DNA of 64,000 nucleotides from Dehalococcoidales bacterium (GTDB taxonomy: Bacteria > Chloroflexota > Dehalococcoidia > E44-bin15), in contig JAAXQM010000016.1 of the NCBI GenBank assembly GCA_012974295.1, forward strand, positions 1-64,000, given 5' to 3'. The translations under genes and the position numbers were made by a program. Positions within the stretch are counted from its first letter, which is position 1. Every line of letters begins with the position of its first letter. Of the stretch, positions 1 to 8,779 are shown one piece after another. The notes under the pieces are model-generated. The model did no database searches. It was not told the origin of the DNA and saw only the letters and a program-made list of their open reading frames with translations.

Positions 1-120
1 CATCCGAGAGAGTAATCAATTCAAGCTCCGTACGCTGACAGCTTAACGGAGGATTTAACTCTTGTCGATGATAAAAAGTGGCCTTCTTATCATAATCAGG
101 TGCTCCCACTAGTAGTAAAG

Positions 121-192
121 TGAGCCGTGTGGGTTTCGAACCCACGACACCCTGATTAAAAGTCAGGTGCTCTACCCCTGAGCTAACGGCCC
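121..192 (-). tRNA. tRNA-Lys (anticodon TTT)
   Basis: Read on the minus strand, this folds into a complete cloverleaf. The 7-bp acceptor stem is GGGCCGT with ACGGCTC, including one G-T wobble. The D arm is GCTC/GAGC, the anticodon stem is CCTGA/TCAGG around loop CTTTTAA, and the T arm is GTGGG TTCGAAA CCCAC. The anticodon is TTT, so it decodes Lys codons. The discriminator base is A and CCA is not encoded. It is the only tRNA found in the window. It lies downstream of mfd on the same strand, 133 bp from its stop. Confidence 0.95.
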
Positions 193-325
193 ACCGACCC
201 ACTGATTGTAGCATTCACTGAGGCAAGCTTCAAGCTTGTTTACTTACTCAGCAAACAAGCAGCAAATTACCGCCAATCGATAGTTATTATAAATTGATCG
301 ATAATACAGTTCCCCAAGGTTTTAG

Positions 326-3300
326 TCAGCCTTTTGCCATCGCCTGCAATGTTTTTAAAAGAGCCGTACGCCATCGGGAGCCCAGGCGTTTCGTATCCAG
401 TCGCACCTGGTTTGTCCCAGCCTTCACCCCATCGCCCAGAGTTTTCTCCAGGAGTGCCTTGTCCACCTGTTTACCCTCAACCATCCTGAGTACTATTGAT
501 TTATCGTCGGTATCTATGGACTCAATTCCAACATCCACAGCCAATAGTTTGACCTCTATAGCATAGAGAAGGTTTGCTACCTGAGATGGCACGGGACCAA
601 ATCTATCCTTAAGCTCATCAGCCATATCGGCCACCTGCTGTGTGGTGCTCAGCTTCGCCAGTCGTTGATAGAGGGTGAGTCGCATATCAATATCGGAGAC
701 ATATTCTCGGGGGATGAGTGATTGCATAGGCAGATCAATAGTAGGTGACTGCAGTGGGGATGTCCTTTTAATCCCTCCCTCCCGTAACGCCGCCACTGCC
801 TCTTGAAGCAATCGGCAATAGAGGTCAAACCCTACAGAGCTGATATGCCCGCTCTGTGCCGCCCCCAAGAGGTTGCCCGCCCCTCTTATCTCCAGGTCCC
901 TCATAGCAATGCGGAAGCCAGAGCCAAGCTCGGTGGCCTCGAAGATAGTCTTTAGACGACGATGCGCCTGAGGGGTAAGACGCTTACCCTTGGCGTAAAG
1001 GAAATATGCGTAAGCGCGGTTGGTACCTCTTCCCACACGCCCCCTGAGCTGATACAGTTGCGCCAGCCCCAGTTTATCGGCATCGTTCACGATGAGAGTG
1101 TTTACGTTGGGTATATCCAATCCCGACTCGATAATGGTGGTTGATACCAGGATATCGATATTACCCTGGGAGAATTCAAGCATTACATGCTCAAGTGGCT
1201 CCTCGTGCATCTGGCCATGGGCAACAGCAATCTCCGCCTCCGGTACCAGCGCTCCTAATATCGAGGCGACCCTGTGAATGCTCGCTACCCGATTATGGAC
1301 AAAGAAAACTTGCCCCCCTCTGTCGAGTTCCCTGAGGATAGCCTCCCGAATCAGCCGCTCGTTGTACTCGGAGATATAGGTCTTTATGGGCAACCTCTCC
1401 TCGGGGGGGGTATCCATAGTACTCATATCGCGCACCCCCGAAAGTGACATATAAAGGGTGCGAGGAATGGGAGTAGCGGTGAGCGTGAGGACATCAAGCT
1501 CCTGTCGCATTTTTTTCAGGTACTCCTTATGGACTACGCCGAAGCGCTGCTCCTCGTCGATGACCACTAGACCCAGGTTCTTGAAGCTGACATCCTTTTG
1601 CAGCAGGCGGTGGGTGCCGATGACGATATCGATGGTGCCCTGCTTGAGCCCGGCGATGACCTCCCCCTGCTCACGCTCAGTGCGAAAACGGCTCAATACT
1701 CCCACATTAATAGGGAAAGCGGTAAGCCGCTCGCTAAAAGTTTGAAAGTGCTGTTGTGCGAGAACCGTGGTCGGTACGAGAATCGCCACCTGAGCGCTGT
1801 CCATGACTGCCTTGAAGGCTGCTCTGAGGGCGACCTCCGTTTTGCCATAGCCCACATCGCCGCAAATAAGCCGGTCCATGGGCTTTGCCCTTTCCATATC
1901 CTGCTTGGTCTCCAGCACCGCCCGAATCTGATCCGGTGTCTCGATATAAGGGAAAGAGGCCTCCAGTTCCTCCTGCCAAGTAGTATCAGGTGAGCAGGAG
2001 AATCCAGAACTGACCTCCCTGGCAGCATAGAGATCGAGTAACTCCCTCGCCAGTTCCCATGCTGCCTCCCTCACCCGCTTCTTTGTCCGTGCCCACTCCT
2101 GGGTACCCAATCGATTTAGTGCTGGCGGAGCGCCACTGAGTCCGATATGGCGACCGATCCGGTCAATCTGATCGCTGGGTACATAAAGCCTGTCACTTGC
2201 AGCGTATTCCAGGATCAGGTATTCACGCTTTGTCTCACCCACCGCCATCATAATAGTGCCGGCGAACCTGGCAATGCCATGATCGACGTGCACCACATAG
2301 TCACCAATAGATAGCTCGGAGATAGATCCTGCCTGGCGCATCGGGTGCCGCTTCATACGTCGTCTTTTCTTCGTGAAGCCGAAAAGCTCGGCGTCCGTAA
2401 ATAGCGCCACCGAATCCATTGCCCACCCCCGAGCCAGCGAGCCCTGAACCAGGGTGATAGCTCCCGGTGGCGGCGGTCCCGTTAGCTCGGATACAGGAGG
2501 AGCAATGATGTCTTCTTCCTCAAAAAGCTCGGAGAGCCTCCTTGCCTGATGTGACACAATAACGATTCGCTTGTCCCTTTTCTTAAGCGTTTCTTTGGTA
2601 TCTCTGATGAAAGCGTCAAGCCTTCCTCCGTATTCAGGTGCCGCAACAAAGGGGAGTATGGATTCGGCATCCCCCTGCTGCCATGACATGATGGATAATG
2701 TCCGCCCTCTTTCGTTCTCCCCATCCTTCCCAACCCCTCTTTCGAACTTTTCGAACTTTCCACTTTTCCCAACCTCGCTAAACCTGGCTGTTAGCTCATC
2801 CCGGGTAAGGTATGGGATGGGGAAATTTCGGGGCAGTTCTCCCCGGACTACCTGCTCTCTCCTTATCTCCTGCGCTTCAGCATCCAAGTCCTCCAGAGCT
2901 TGTGCTATCTCCGAGGGTTGATCAAGGACGAGAATGGCGTTTTGCGGTAGATAGTCGAGGATGTTCCCTGTACTGGAGAGAGCGTTATAGATCTCGATCC
3001 CCTCAATATGCTCGCCACCCAGGAGTTTCTCCACCTCATCAGCTATCCTTTCTCGAGCTTCAACCTCGCAGTTAGACAGGTCCATTTGCCGTAACATCTC
3101 TTCAAGCCTTTGTTTATTGGTGAACAGTGCTTCCTTTGCCGGGATAACTTCTATCGATGTCACCAGCTTCGATGATCGCTGCGTTGCCGGGTCAAAAAGG
3201 CGGATGCTAACCACCTCATCGCCAAATAGCTCAATCCTCGCTGGCAGATCGCTGGCAGTCGAGTAAATGTCGATGATTCCCCCACGGCGACTGAAGTTCC

Positions 3301-3847
3301 CGGGTACCTCTACCATTTGCTCCCGCTCATAGCCAATAGCCATCCACCTGGCCAGTACCTCATCGATATTGAACTTCATCCCTTGCCAGATAGTGTGGAT
3401 TGCAGCATCGAAATCGGCAGGTGATAGGGTATTTCGGACAACTGCATGAGATGATGCGATAACCAGCGGAGCGTTATCCTCATTATTCGCATTTTTCGAA
3501 TATCTCAGGGTATTGAGAGCATTGATTCGCTGCTGAATAGTTGCTGGGTCTGAATCGAGGCGCTCGTAGGGGAGAGCATCGGGCTCGGGGAAGATACAGG
3601 GATCGCTTCCCCACATGAGAAGCTGATCTTGGAGCTGCTTAGCCCCCTCCGGCCGCGGCGTGACCACCAACATCGGACAGCCCAGGTCCCGGTAGAGCGC
3701 CGCGAGGAGATAGGGCTTAGCCTCATCAAGCACTACAATCTGTTGCTCCTCACCACCATTTTTCGAACTTTTGGGAATAAGCGCATCCAGGAGCTGAGAG
3801 TATCCTGGTACCTCATCTATCAGAGGAAGCAAACAACTCAAATTCAT
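326..3847 (-). CDS. mfd: Transcription-repair coupling factor Mfd
   Basis: Mfd is an ATP-dependent translocase that releases stalled RNA polymerase and recruits UvrA to template-strand lesions. The 1173 aa match the usual size of the family. The N-terminal ~300 residues resemble the UvrB-like damage module. The RNA-polymerase-interacting domain begins near residue 510 (SIGDYVVHVDHGIARF). The helicase core follows, with Walker A GDVGYGKTE near residue 662 and a DEEQ box near 760. The helicase C-terminal motifs (SGLDIPNVNT, QLRGRVGRG) and the TRCF C-terminal domain come next. The gene is transcribed alone toward tRNA-Lys. A structured repeat and a hairpin lie upstream, between it and the divergent proB. 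Function is certain from the family. Confidence 0.98.
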   Translation of the reverse strand: MNLSCLLPLIDEVPGYSQLLDALIPKSSKNGGEEQQIVVLDEAKPYLLAALYRDLGCPMLVVTPRPEGAKQLQDQLLMWGSDPCIFPEPDALPYERLDSDPATIQQRINALNTLRYSKNANNEDNAPLVIASSHAVVRNTLSPADFDAAIHTIWQGMKFNIDEVLARWMAIGYEREQMVEVPGNFSRRGGIIDIYSTASDLPARIELFGDEVVSIRLFDPATQRSSKLVTSIEVIPAKEALFTNKQRLEEMLRQMDLSNCEVEARERIADEVEKLLGGEHIEGIEIYNALSSTGNILDYLPQNAILVLDQPSEIAQALEDLDAEAQEIRREQVVRGELPRNFPIPYLTRDELTARFSEVGKSGKFEKFERGVGKDGENERGRTLSIMSWQQGDAESILPFVAAPEYGGRLDAFIRDTKETLKKRDKRIVIVSHQARRLSELFEEEDIIAPPVSELTGPPPPGAITLVQGSLARGWAMDSVALFTDAELFGFTKKRRRMKRHPMRQAGSISELSIGDYVVHVDHGIARFAGTIMMAVGETKREYLILEYAASDRLYVPSDQIDRIGRHIGLSGAPPALNRLGTQEWARTKKRVREAAWELARELLDLYAAREVSSGFSCSPDTTWQEELEASFPYIETPDQIRAVLETKQDMERAKPMDRLICGDVGYGKTEVALRAAFKAVMDSAQVAILVPTTVLAQQHFQTFSERLTAFPINVGVLSRFRTEREQGEVIAGLKQGTIDIVIGTHRLLQKDVSFKNLGLVVIDEEQRFGVVHKEYLKKMRQELDVLTLTATPIPRTLYMSLSGVRDMSTMDTPPEERLPIKTYISEYNERLIREAILRELDRGGQVFFVHNRVASIHRVASILGALVPEAEIAVAHGQMHEEPLEHVMLEFSQGNIDILVSTTIIESGLDIPNVNTLIVNDADKLGLAQLYQLRGRVGRGTNRAYAYFLYAKGKRLTPQAHRRLKTIFEATELGSGFRIAMRDLEIRGAGNLLGAAQSGHISSVGFDLYCRLLQEAVAALREGGIKRTSPLQSPTIDLPMQSLIPREYVSDIDMRLTLYQRLAKLSTTQQVADMADELKDRFGPVPSQVANLLYAIEVKLLAVDVGIESIDTDDKSIVLRMVEGKQVDKALLEKTLGDGVKAGTNQVRLDTKRLGSRWRTALLKTLQAMAKG

Positions 3848-3910
3848 CTTTCCGTCTTTGTGTCCCTTCGTTCCACTCGATCCCTAGAGAAGGCATGCAT
3901 CAGCTTTGAG

Positions 3911-4027
3911 AGACTGCTGAAATAGTTTCAATCAACCCCCGAATCCCCCAATCTTGGGGGATTATTTAAGCAGGGGGACACCCCCAGACCCAACAGGAAG
4001 TATCCTGTACCTCTTTTTCAGCGGTCT
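3911..4027 (+). repeat. MITE-like structured repeat, copy R1
   Basis: This is a 117-bp intergenic element with near-perfect 12-nt terminal inverted repeats: AGACTGCTGAAA at the left, and the right end reads AGACCGCTGAAA in reverse complement. Inside are three short hairpins in series: CCCCCAA/TTGGGGG, GGGGG/CCCCC around ACA, and CAGGA/TCCTG around AGTA. Three other copies share this layout (20050-20158, 23668-23790, 61681-61800). There is no ORF inside. It lies between the divergent mfd and proB genes, so it sits within or near their promoter regions. It may be a non-autonomous mobile element or a structured RNA/REP-type sequence. Confidence 0.85.
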
Positions 4028-4077
4028 TTCTAAAAACGATGTCCAAATGTGACTCATCAGCTTATGCAACACCTAAA

Positions 4078-4101
4078 GGGCTAGCCACTGCTGGCTAGCC
4101 C
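4078..4101. terminator. Perfect 10-bp hairpin upstream of proB
   Basis: GGGCTAGCCA and TGGCTAGCCC form a perfect 10-bp stem around a CTGC loop. There is no T-run on either side, so it is not a canonical intrinsic terminator. It lies between mfd and proB, both of which point away from it. It could be a protein-binding palindrome or the end of an untranslated RNA. The 3848-4288 gap otherwise holds repeat R1 and the weak proB promoter, with no credible ORF. Confidence 0.4.
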
Positions 4102-4261
4102 TGTCCGAATTCTAGCATAGCGCCCCGTGTAGATCAATACGGACGGATACTCTATGCACCCAGTACATTAGCGGTACAGTGGAACGTGGGGACGTGAAGA
4201 TTGCCGCGCTGCGCTCTCAATGAAATATTGTCCATTCCTACGTTGAAACCAGGCTATATGC

Positions 4262-4267
4262 TATAAT
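4262..4267 (+). promoter_or_regulatory. Candidate -10 box for proBA
   Basis: A perfect TATAAT sits 21 bp before the proB ATG. The nearest -35-like hexamer is TTGAAA at 4243-4248, only 13 bp away, which is short for a sigma-70 promoter. The -10 is therefore plausible but the -35 is uncertain. Confidence 0.4.
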
Positions 4268-4288
4268 ATTGCAGTCTAGAGAGAGTCA

Positions 4289-5428
4289 ATGGGTAACAAG
4301 GGCAAAAAGAGCGAATATAGGCGGATCGTAGCCAAGTTTGGCACAAACCTGCTCACTGCAGGCACCGAGCACCTCGACCTCGAGGTGATGGCTACCCTTG
4401 TCGGGCAGGTGGTCCGGCTTCATCAGCAGGGTTTGGAGGTGATTATCGTCTCCTCGGGAGCCGTCGCCGCAGGGAGGCAACAGTTGAGGCTCGCTAAGGA
4501 GAGGAAGGACATCCCCTCCCGCCAGGTGATGGCTGCTGTGGGGCAGAACGCACTGATGCATTCCTATGAGCAGCTCTTCGACTGGCATGGCATTACGGTG
4601 GCCCAGGCCCTCTTAACCAAGGCGAACCTCTCCGACCGCCTGGGCTATCTGAACGCTCGCAATACCTTACTGGCGCTCCTGGAACTGGGAGTGGTGCCTA
4701 TCATCAATGAGAACGATGTGGTATCGGTGTACGAGCTTGAGGGGGCGGCATTTGGCGATAACGATAATCTCTCCGGGATGGTATCAAATCTGGTGGATGC
4801 TGACCTTTTAGTGGTCCTCTGCGATGTCGTCGGGCTATGCACCGCGGACCCGGCCACCGACCGCAGCGCTCAGCTTATCACCCGCGTGGACTGTATTGAT
4901 AAGCGGATCGAGCACCTGGCTGGCGGCACAAGGGGGCGAGGAGTTGGTGGAATGGCGACCAAGGTTCAGGCAGCGCGGCTGGCTTCAGCCTCGGGTGCCA
5001 CAGTGATCATCGCCGATGGTAAGGAGCAGGATCTTCTCTCGAGGCTGGTTAAGGGCGAGTCAATCGGTACTCTCTTCCCCCCCACAGCCAGCAAGATGGA
5101 GAGCAGGAAACGCTGGATGCTTACCGGGTTGGCCATAAAGGGGAGTCTGGTAGTCGATGATGGGGCAGTTGTGGCGCTGAAGGAACAGAACAAGAGCCTG
5201 CTTCCTGCGGGCATCAAAGCGGTGGATGGTGATTTTTTACGGGGAGATGCGGTTGACATTATTATCGAGAAAGGTAAAAAGGGCGAAAAAATCGCCCGCG
5301 GTATATCCAACTATTCGTCGCGGGAGCTTGCTGTGATCAAGGGTGCTCGCTCCAACAGAATCGAGAGCTTACTGGGCTATGGGTATGGAGACGAGGTGGT
5401 GCACCGGAATAATTTGGTGGTTTTGTAA
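4289..5428 (+). CDS. proB: Glutamate 5-kinase
   Basis: ProB phosphorylates L-glutamate to gamma-glutamyl phosphate, the first step of proline synthesis. The 379 aa fit the two-domain form. The amino-acid kinase fold covers about residues 1-260 (KFGTNLL near the start, VSSGAVAAGR, NENDVVS, FGDNDNLSG). A C-terminal PUA domain follows (about 280-360). The gene precedes proA by 11 bp in a clear proBA operon. The PUA-containing form is generally feedback-inhibited by proline in bacteria. That is family knowledge and was not tested here. Confidence 0.97.
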   Translation: MGNKGKKSEYRRIVAKFGTNLLTAGTEHLDLEVMATLVGQVVRLHQQGLEVIIVSSGAVAAGRQQLRLAKERKDIPSRQVMAAVGQNALMHSYEQLFDWHGITVAQALLTKANLSDRLGYLNARNTLLALLELGVVPIINENDVVSVYELEGAAFGDNDNLSGMVSNLVDADLLVVLCDVVGLCTADPATDRSAQLITRVDCIDKRIEHLAGGTRGRGVGGMATKVQAARLASASGATVIIADGKEQDLLSRLVKGESIGTLFPPTASKMESRKRWMLTGLAIKGSLVVDDGAVVALKEQNKSLLPAGIKAVDGDFLRGDAVDIIIEKGKKGEKIARGISNYSSRELAVIKGARSNRIESLLGYGYGDEVVHRNNLVVL

Positions 5429-5439
5429 GGGGGAAAGAA

Positions 5440-6705
5440 ATGCAATCAGCCATCAAGGAGTTGGAAAATAAAGCGAAAGCGGCTAAGGCAGCCTCACGAA
5501 AGCTTGCTCATCTGCCTACAGAGGTAAAGAATAAGGCTCTTGTCACTATCGCTGAAAGCCTTATTACGAGAGAGGGTGAGATCCTCGATGCCAATCGCCT
5601 CGACTGTGGGGATGCCAAGGCCTCGAGCATGGATGATGCCATGCTCGACCGCCTGGTGCTCGACTCCAGCCGCCTCCAGTCGATGGCTGACGATGTGCGC
5701 ACCGTCGCTTCGCTCCCTGATCCGGTTGGCGAAGCCTTCGATGCCAAAGTGTTGCCAAATGGCCTGCGCATCGAGAAGAGGAGGGTGCCGCTGGGGGTTA
5801 TCGGCGTCATATTCGAAAGCCGCCCCAATGTCACCGTTGATATATCCTCGTTGTGTCTTAAATCGGGCAATGCTGTTATCCTACGCGGGGGCAAGGAGGC
5901 TCTGCGCTCTAATAGCGCCCTTGCTATGGTGATTAAAGAAGCAGCTCAGGCAGGCGGGGTTCCCGGCGATGCTATCCAGTTCATTGAGTCCCCCGAGAGG
6001 GAGCTGGTGAGCCGCATGCTTAAGATGAACGAAAACATAGACCTCATCATCCCGCGCGGCGGCGAACAGCTTGTCGCACTTGTTACCGAGAATGCTGCCA
6101 TGCCGGTACTCGCCAGCGGCGTAGGCATCTGCCATACATATGTGGATCGCACCGCTGACCTGGAAAAGGCGGTGGCTATCGCCTTTAACGCCAAGGTGCA
6201 GCGCCCCACTGTCTGTAATGCCCTGGACTGCCTGCTGGTGCACAGCGAAATAGCCGAGAGATACCTCCCTATGATCGCTACAGAGTGGGCCAAGGCCAGA
6301 GTGGAGATGCACTGCGATGAGCGGGCGTTAAAGATACTATCGAACTTCAAAGCTTTTCCTGCAACCGATTCCGATTGGGGCAAGGAGTTTCTAGCTCTAA
6401 TTGCAGCAGTAAAGGTGGTGGACTCTGTGGATGAGGCGATGGAACATATCGCGCGCTACAACTCGGGGCACTCCGAGGCCATCATTACCGAAAACTATTC
6501 TACGGCCCATCGCTTCCTGGAGGAGGTTGATGCCGCCTGCGTATACGTCAACGCCAGCACCCGCTTTACCGATGGCGGACAGTTCGGATTGGGAGCCGAG
6601 GTGGGAATAAGTACCCAGAAGTTTCACGCACGTGGTCCCATGGGTTTAAAAGAGCTCACGACGTACAAGTGGGTCATTATGGGAAACGGCCAGGTCAGGC
6701 CCTAG
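5440..6705 (+). CDS. proA: Gamma-glutamyl phosphate reductase
   Basis: ProA reduces gamma-glutamyl phosphate to glutamate-5-semialdehyde with NADPH, the second step of proline synthesis. The 421 aa are full length and belong to the aldehyde dehydrogenase superfamily. The catalytic Cys lies in RPTVCNALDCLL near residue 258. The conserved SRPNVTVD stretch and the C-terminal GAEVGISTQKFHARGPMG region are present. The gene follows proB after 11 bp with RBS GGGGGAAAG. Its last codons overlap the stop of the convergent transketolase subunit by 4 bp. No proC is in the window. Confidence 0.97.
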   Translation: MQSAIKELENKAKAAKAASRKLAHLPTEVKNKALVTIAESLITREGEILDANRLDCGDAKASSMDDAMLDRLVLDSSRLQSMADDVRTVASLPDPVGEAFDAKVLPNGLRIEKRRVPLGVIGVIFESRPNVTVDISSLCLKSGNAVILRGGKEALRSNSALAMVIKEAAQAGGVPGDAIQFIESPERELVSRMLKMNENIDLIIPRGGEQLVALVTENAAMPVLASGVGICHTYVDRTADLEKAVAIAFNAKVQRPTVCNALDCLLVHSEIAERYLPMIATEWAKARVEMHCDERALKILSNFKAFPATDSDWGKEFLALIAAVKVVDSVDEAMEHIARYNSGHSEAIITENYSTAHRFLEEVDAACVYVNASTRFTDGGQFGLGAEVGISTQKFHARGPMGLKELTTYKWVIMGNGQVRP

Positions 6706-7643
6706 GACTTCCTCCCCACCAGCGAGCGTACCTCTTCTACTACGCCTGTGGCAGTGAGCCCATGCTTTTCCAGGAGTTCTTCACCTTTTCCTGAAGAGGA
6801 AAATACGTCCTTTATTGTCATAAAAGACATGGGCACCGGGTGCTGTTTCGCCACTACCAGAGCTACCCTGCTCCCCAACCCGCCATGTTGTAGATGCTCC
6901 TCGGCGGTGAGGATAGCGCCCGTCTCTTCGGCGGCCTTTACTATCGTTTTCTCATCAAGGGGTTTGAGGGTGGACATGTTGATAACACGCAATTCGATGC
7001 CCTCTCGCGCCAGCGTATCAGCAGCCTGAAGTGCCCGTTCAACCATGATACCGATGGCGATAACCGTCGCATCCCCTCCCCCTCTCATGGTCACCGATTT
7101 GCCCATGACAAAGTTATAATGATCTCTACACACGATAGGCATTTTAGGACGAGCGAGCCTGATATAGAATGGGCCATGGGTCGCTGCTGCCGCTCTTATT
7201 ACCTGGTCTGCTTCGATAGCATCGGCGGGGACGATAACGGTGAAGCCAGGGAGGGCGCACATTAGAGCCAAATCTTCGATGGCGTGGTGGGAGCAGCCAT
7301 CCTCCCCTACGGTAATGCCGCCATGCGTGGCCACGATCTTCACGTTTTGATGGGACTGGGCAATTGACACCCTAACCTGGTCATAGCATCTTGTAGTGGC
7401 AAACACAGCAAAGGTACTGGCAAATACCGTCTTCCCGCATGCAGCTAGCCCGGCGGCAATGCCCATCATATTTTGCTCGGCGACGCCACAATCGAAGAAC
7501 CTGTCGGGGAATTCCTTAGCAAACAGGTGGGTCATCGTTGAGCGGGAGAGATCGGCATCGAGCACTACGATATTCTCGTTTTCCCTACCCAGCTCGACCA
7601 GGGCATTCCCGTAGGCATTCCTGATAGACATCTCCTCAGCCAT
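6702..7643 (-). CDS. Transketolase, C-terminal subunit
   Basis: This is the pyrimidine-binding plus C-terminal half of a split transketolase, 313 aa. It pairs with the N-terminal subunit encoded just upstream, 3 bp away, to transfer two-carbon units in the pentose phosphate pathway. The conserved Glu that activates thiamine diphosphate is in CGVAEQNMMGIAAGLA. The transketolase-specific HGGITVGEDGCSHHAIEDLA stretch follows. The C-terminal domain begins around residue 190. Split transketolases also occur in archaea and several anaerobes. Distinguishing it from a DXS-like enzyme rests on the pairing and on domain order. Confidence 0.94.
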   Translation of the reverse strand: MAEEMSIRNAYGNALVELGRENENIVVLDADLSRSTMTHLFAKEFPDRFFDCGVAEQNMMGIAAGLAACGKTVFASTFAVFATTRCYDQVRVSIAQSHQNVKIVATHGGITVGEDGCSHHAIEDLALMCALPGFTVIVPADAIEADQVIRAAAATHGPFYIRLARPKMPIVCRDHYNFVMGKSVTMRGGGDATVIAIGIMVERALQAADTLAREGIELRVINMSTLKPLDEKTIVKAAEETGAILTAEEHLQHGGLGSRVALVVAKQHPVPMSFMTIKDVFSSSGKGEELLEKHGLTATGVVEEVRSLVGRKS

Positions 7644-7646
7644 TTT

Positions 7647-8450
7647 CTACTCTAGCTCTCTAAGTGCTTGCTCCGCCTGCTCTGATGTGGGAGCCGTGCC
7701 GTGAAATTCGGCCTTGTTCTCCATGAAGCTGACCCCTTTTCCTTTAGTGGTGTGGGCGATGATGGCAGTGGGCTTGCCCTCTATTGTTTTCGCCTCGCTA
7801 AGGGCAGCAATGATTTGATCCAGGTCATGTCCATCAACCTCCATAGTATGCCATCCGAAAGAGCGCCACTTTTCAGGAAAGGGCTCGGTATTCATCACGT
7901 CGCAGCACCAGCCATCGATCTGCAGTCGGTTGCGGTCAATTATAGCTACCATGTTATCCAGCTTGTGGTGAGCGGCAGCCATCGCCGCCTCCCATACCTG
8001 CCCCTCGTTACACTCTCCGTCTCCGAGGAGAACGTATACCCGATAATCCCGACCATCGAGACGAGCAGCGAGGGCGTTGCCAATACCGAAGGATAAGCCC
8101 TGTCCCAATGCACCCGCTGACATCTCGACGCCGGGAGTAGTGAGCATATGGGTATGACCCTGCAAACGGCTGCCCATCTGCCTCAGGGTTAGAAGCTCGG
8201 CAACAGGGAAGTATCCTGACTCGGCCAGAGCGGCATAGAGAACAGGCGCAGCGTGGCCCTTGCTTAACACAAATCGGTCGCGATCTGGCCAGTGCGGATT
8301 CTGTGGATCGTGACGTAACACGTGGAAGTAAAGGGCAGTTACCAGCTCTACTGCGGATAGGGAGCCTCCGGGGTGCCCGCTGCCTGCCCTTTCCGTCATG
8401 TTGATAATGTGGCGGCGCAGCGTTCTCGTTTTTTCCTTCATTTCCTCCAT
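7647..8450 (-). CDS. Transketolase, N-terminal subunit
   Basis: This is the thiamine-diphosphate-binding half of the split transketolase. The conserved AGSGHPGGSLSAVE motif occurs near the N-terminus, and the GDG...N cofactor signature appears as LLGDGECNEGQVWEA. The reading frame extends upstream to a TTG at 8558. Homology to the family begins only near MEEMKEKTRTLRR, so the ATG at 8450 or the one at 8441 is the likelier start. The GGAGG at 8442-8446 is too close to serve the 8441 ATG well, so the exact start is uncertain. With the 8450 start the protein has 267 aa. Confidence 0.9.
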   Translation of the reverse strand: MEEMKEKTRTLRRHIINMTERAGSGHPGGSLSAVELVTALYFHVLRHDPQNPHWPDRDRFVLSKGHAAPVLYAALAESGYFPVAELLTLRQMGSRLQGHTHMLTTPGVEMSAGALGQGLSFGIGNALAARLDGRDYRVYVLLGDGECNEGQVWEAAMAAAHHKLDNMVAIIDRNRLQIDGWCCDVMNTEPFPEKWRSFGWHTMEVDGHDLDQIIAALSEAKTIEGKPTAIIAHTTKGKGVSFMENKAEFHGTAPTSEQAEQALRELE

Positions 8451-8622
8451 GGATCCGGTGAGTGCTACCCCCTTACAAGAAGCAACCCCGGCTGCCAGGT
8501 GCGATGCCGAGGATACAAGCTCGGGAATATTGTTGAGCTTTCCCGTTGATGAAAGCAATAAACATCCCGTTGCTGTACCAGGCTATTATATAGCAGCGCA
8601 ATTACACTGTCCATAACTTTTC

Positions 8623-8651
8623 TTGACCTTAAGGTAAATCTCCCGTAAAAT
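8623..8651 (+). promoter_or_regulatory. Sigma-70-type promoter, possibly leaderless
   Basis: TTGACC at 8623-8628 and TAAAAT at 8646-8651 are separated by 17 bp. A transcription start seven bases after the -10 would fall on the G of the GTG at 8658. That GTG opens the first part of the amidohydrolase reading frame. This would give a leaderless message, consistent with the lack of a Shine-Dalgarno in the transcribed part. Confidence 0.55.
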
Positions 8652-8657
8652 CCTAGG

Positions 8658-8774
8658 GTGATTATTGATAGCCACACCCATATCTTTCCACCACGGATGA
8701 GCGAGCACCGGGAAGAGTACATAGAATATACGCTAAACCCACAGCGAAGATTGCCTCGTGCGAAGACCTTATAG
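8658..8774 (+). pseudogene. Frameshifted 5' end of amidohydrolase
   Basis: From GTG 8658 a 38-codon frame encodes the family's N-terminus (VIIDSHTHIFPPRMSEHREE). It includes the HxH metal-binding pair expected on the first barrel strand. It then runs out of homology and stops at TAG 8772-8774. The same protein continues in another frame, readable from about 8732 as AKPTAKIASCEDLIAIMDEE and on into the 8780-9475 ORF. The shift lies near 8720-8732 and may be accompanied by a short deletion. It could be a real mutation or an assembly error. Confidence 0.7.
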
Positions 8775-8779
8775 CCATC

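Noticed and set aside
2571..2921. 116-codon plus-strand ORF opposite mfd
   Set aside because: It is antisense to a clearly conserved part of mfd, has low-complexity Ser/Pro composition and no RBS.
5881..6383. Long antisense ORFs (143-145 codons) opposite proA
   Set aside because: They lie fully inside proA in another frame and show no recognisable protein features. They are shadows of GC-rich codon bias.
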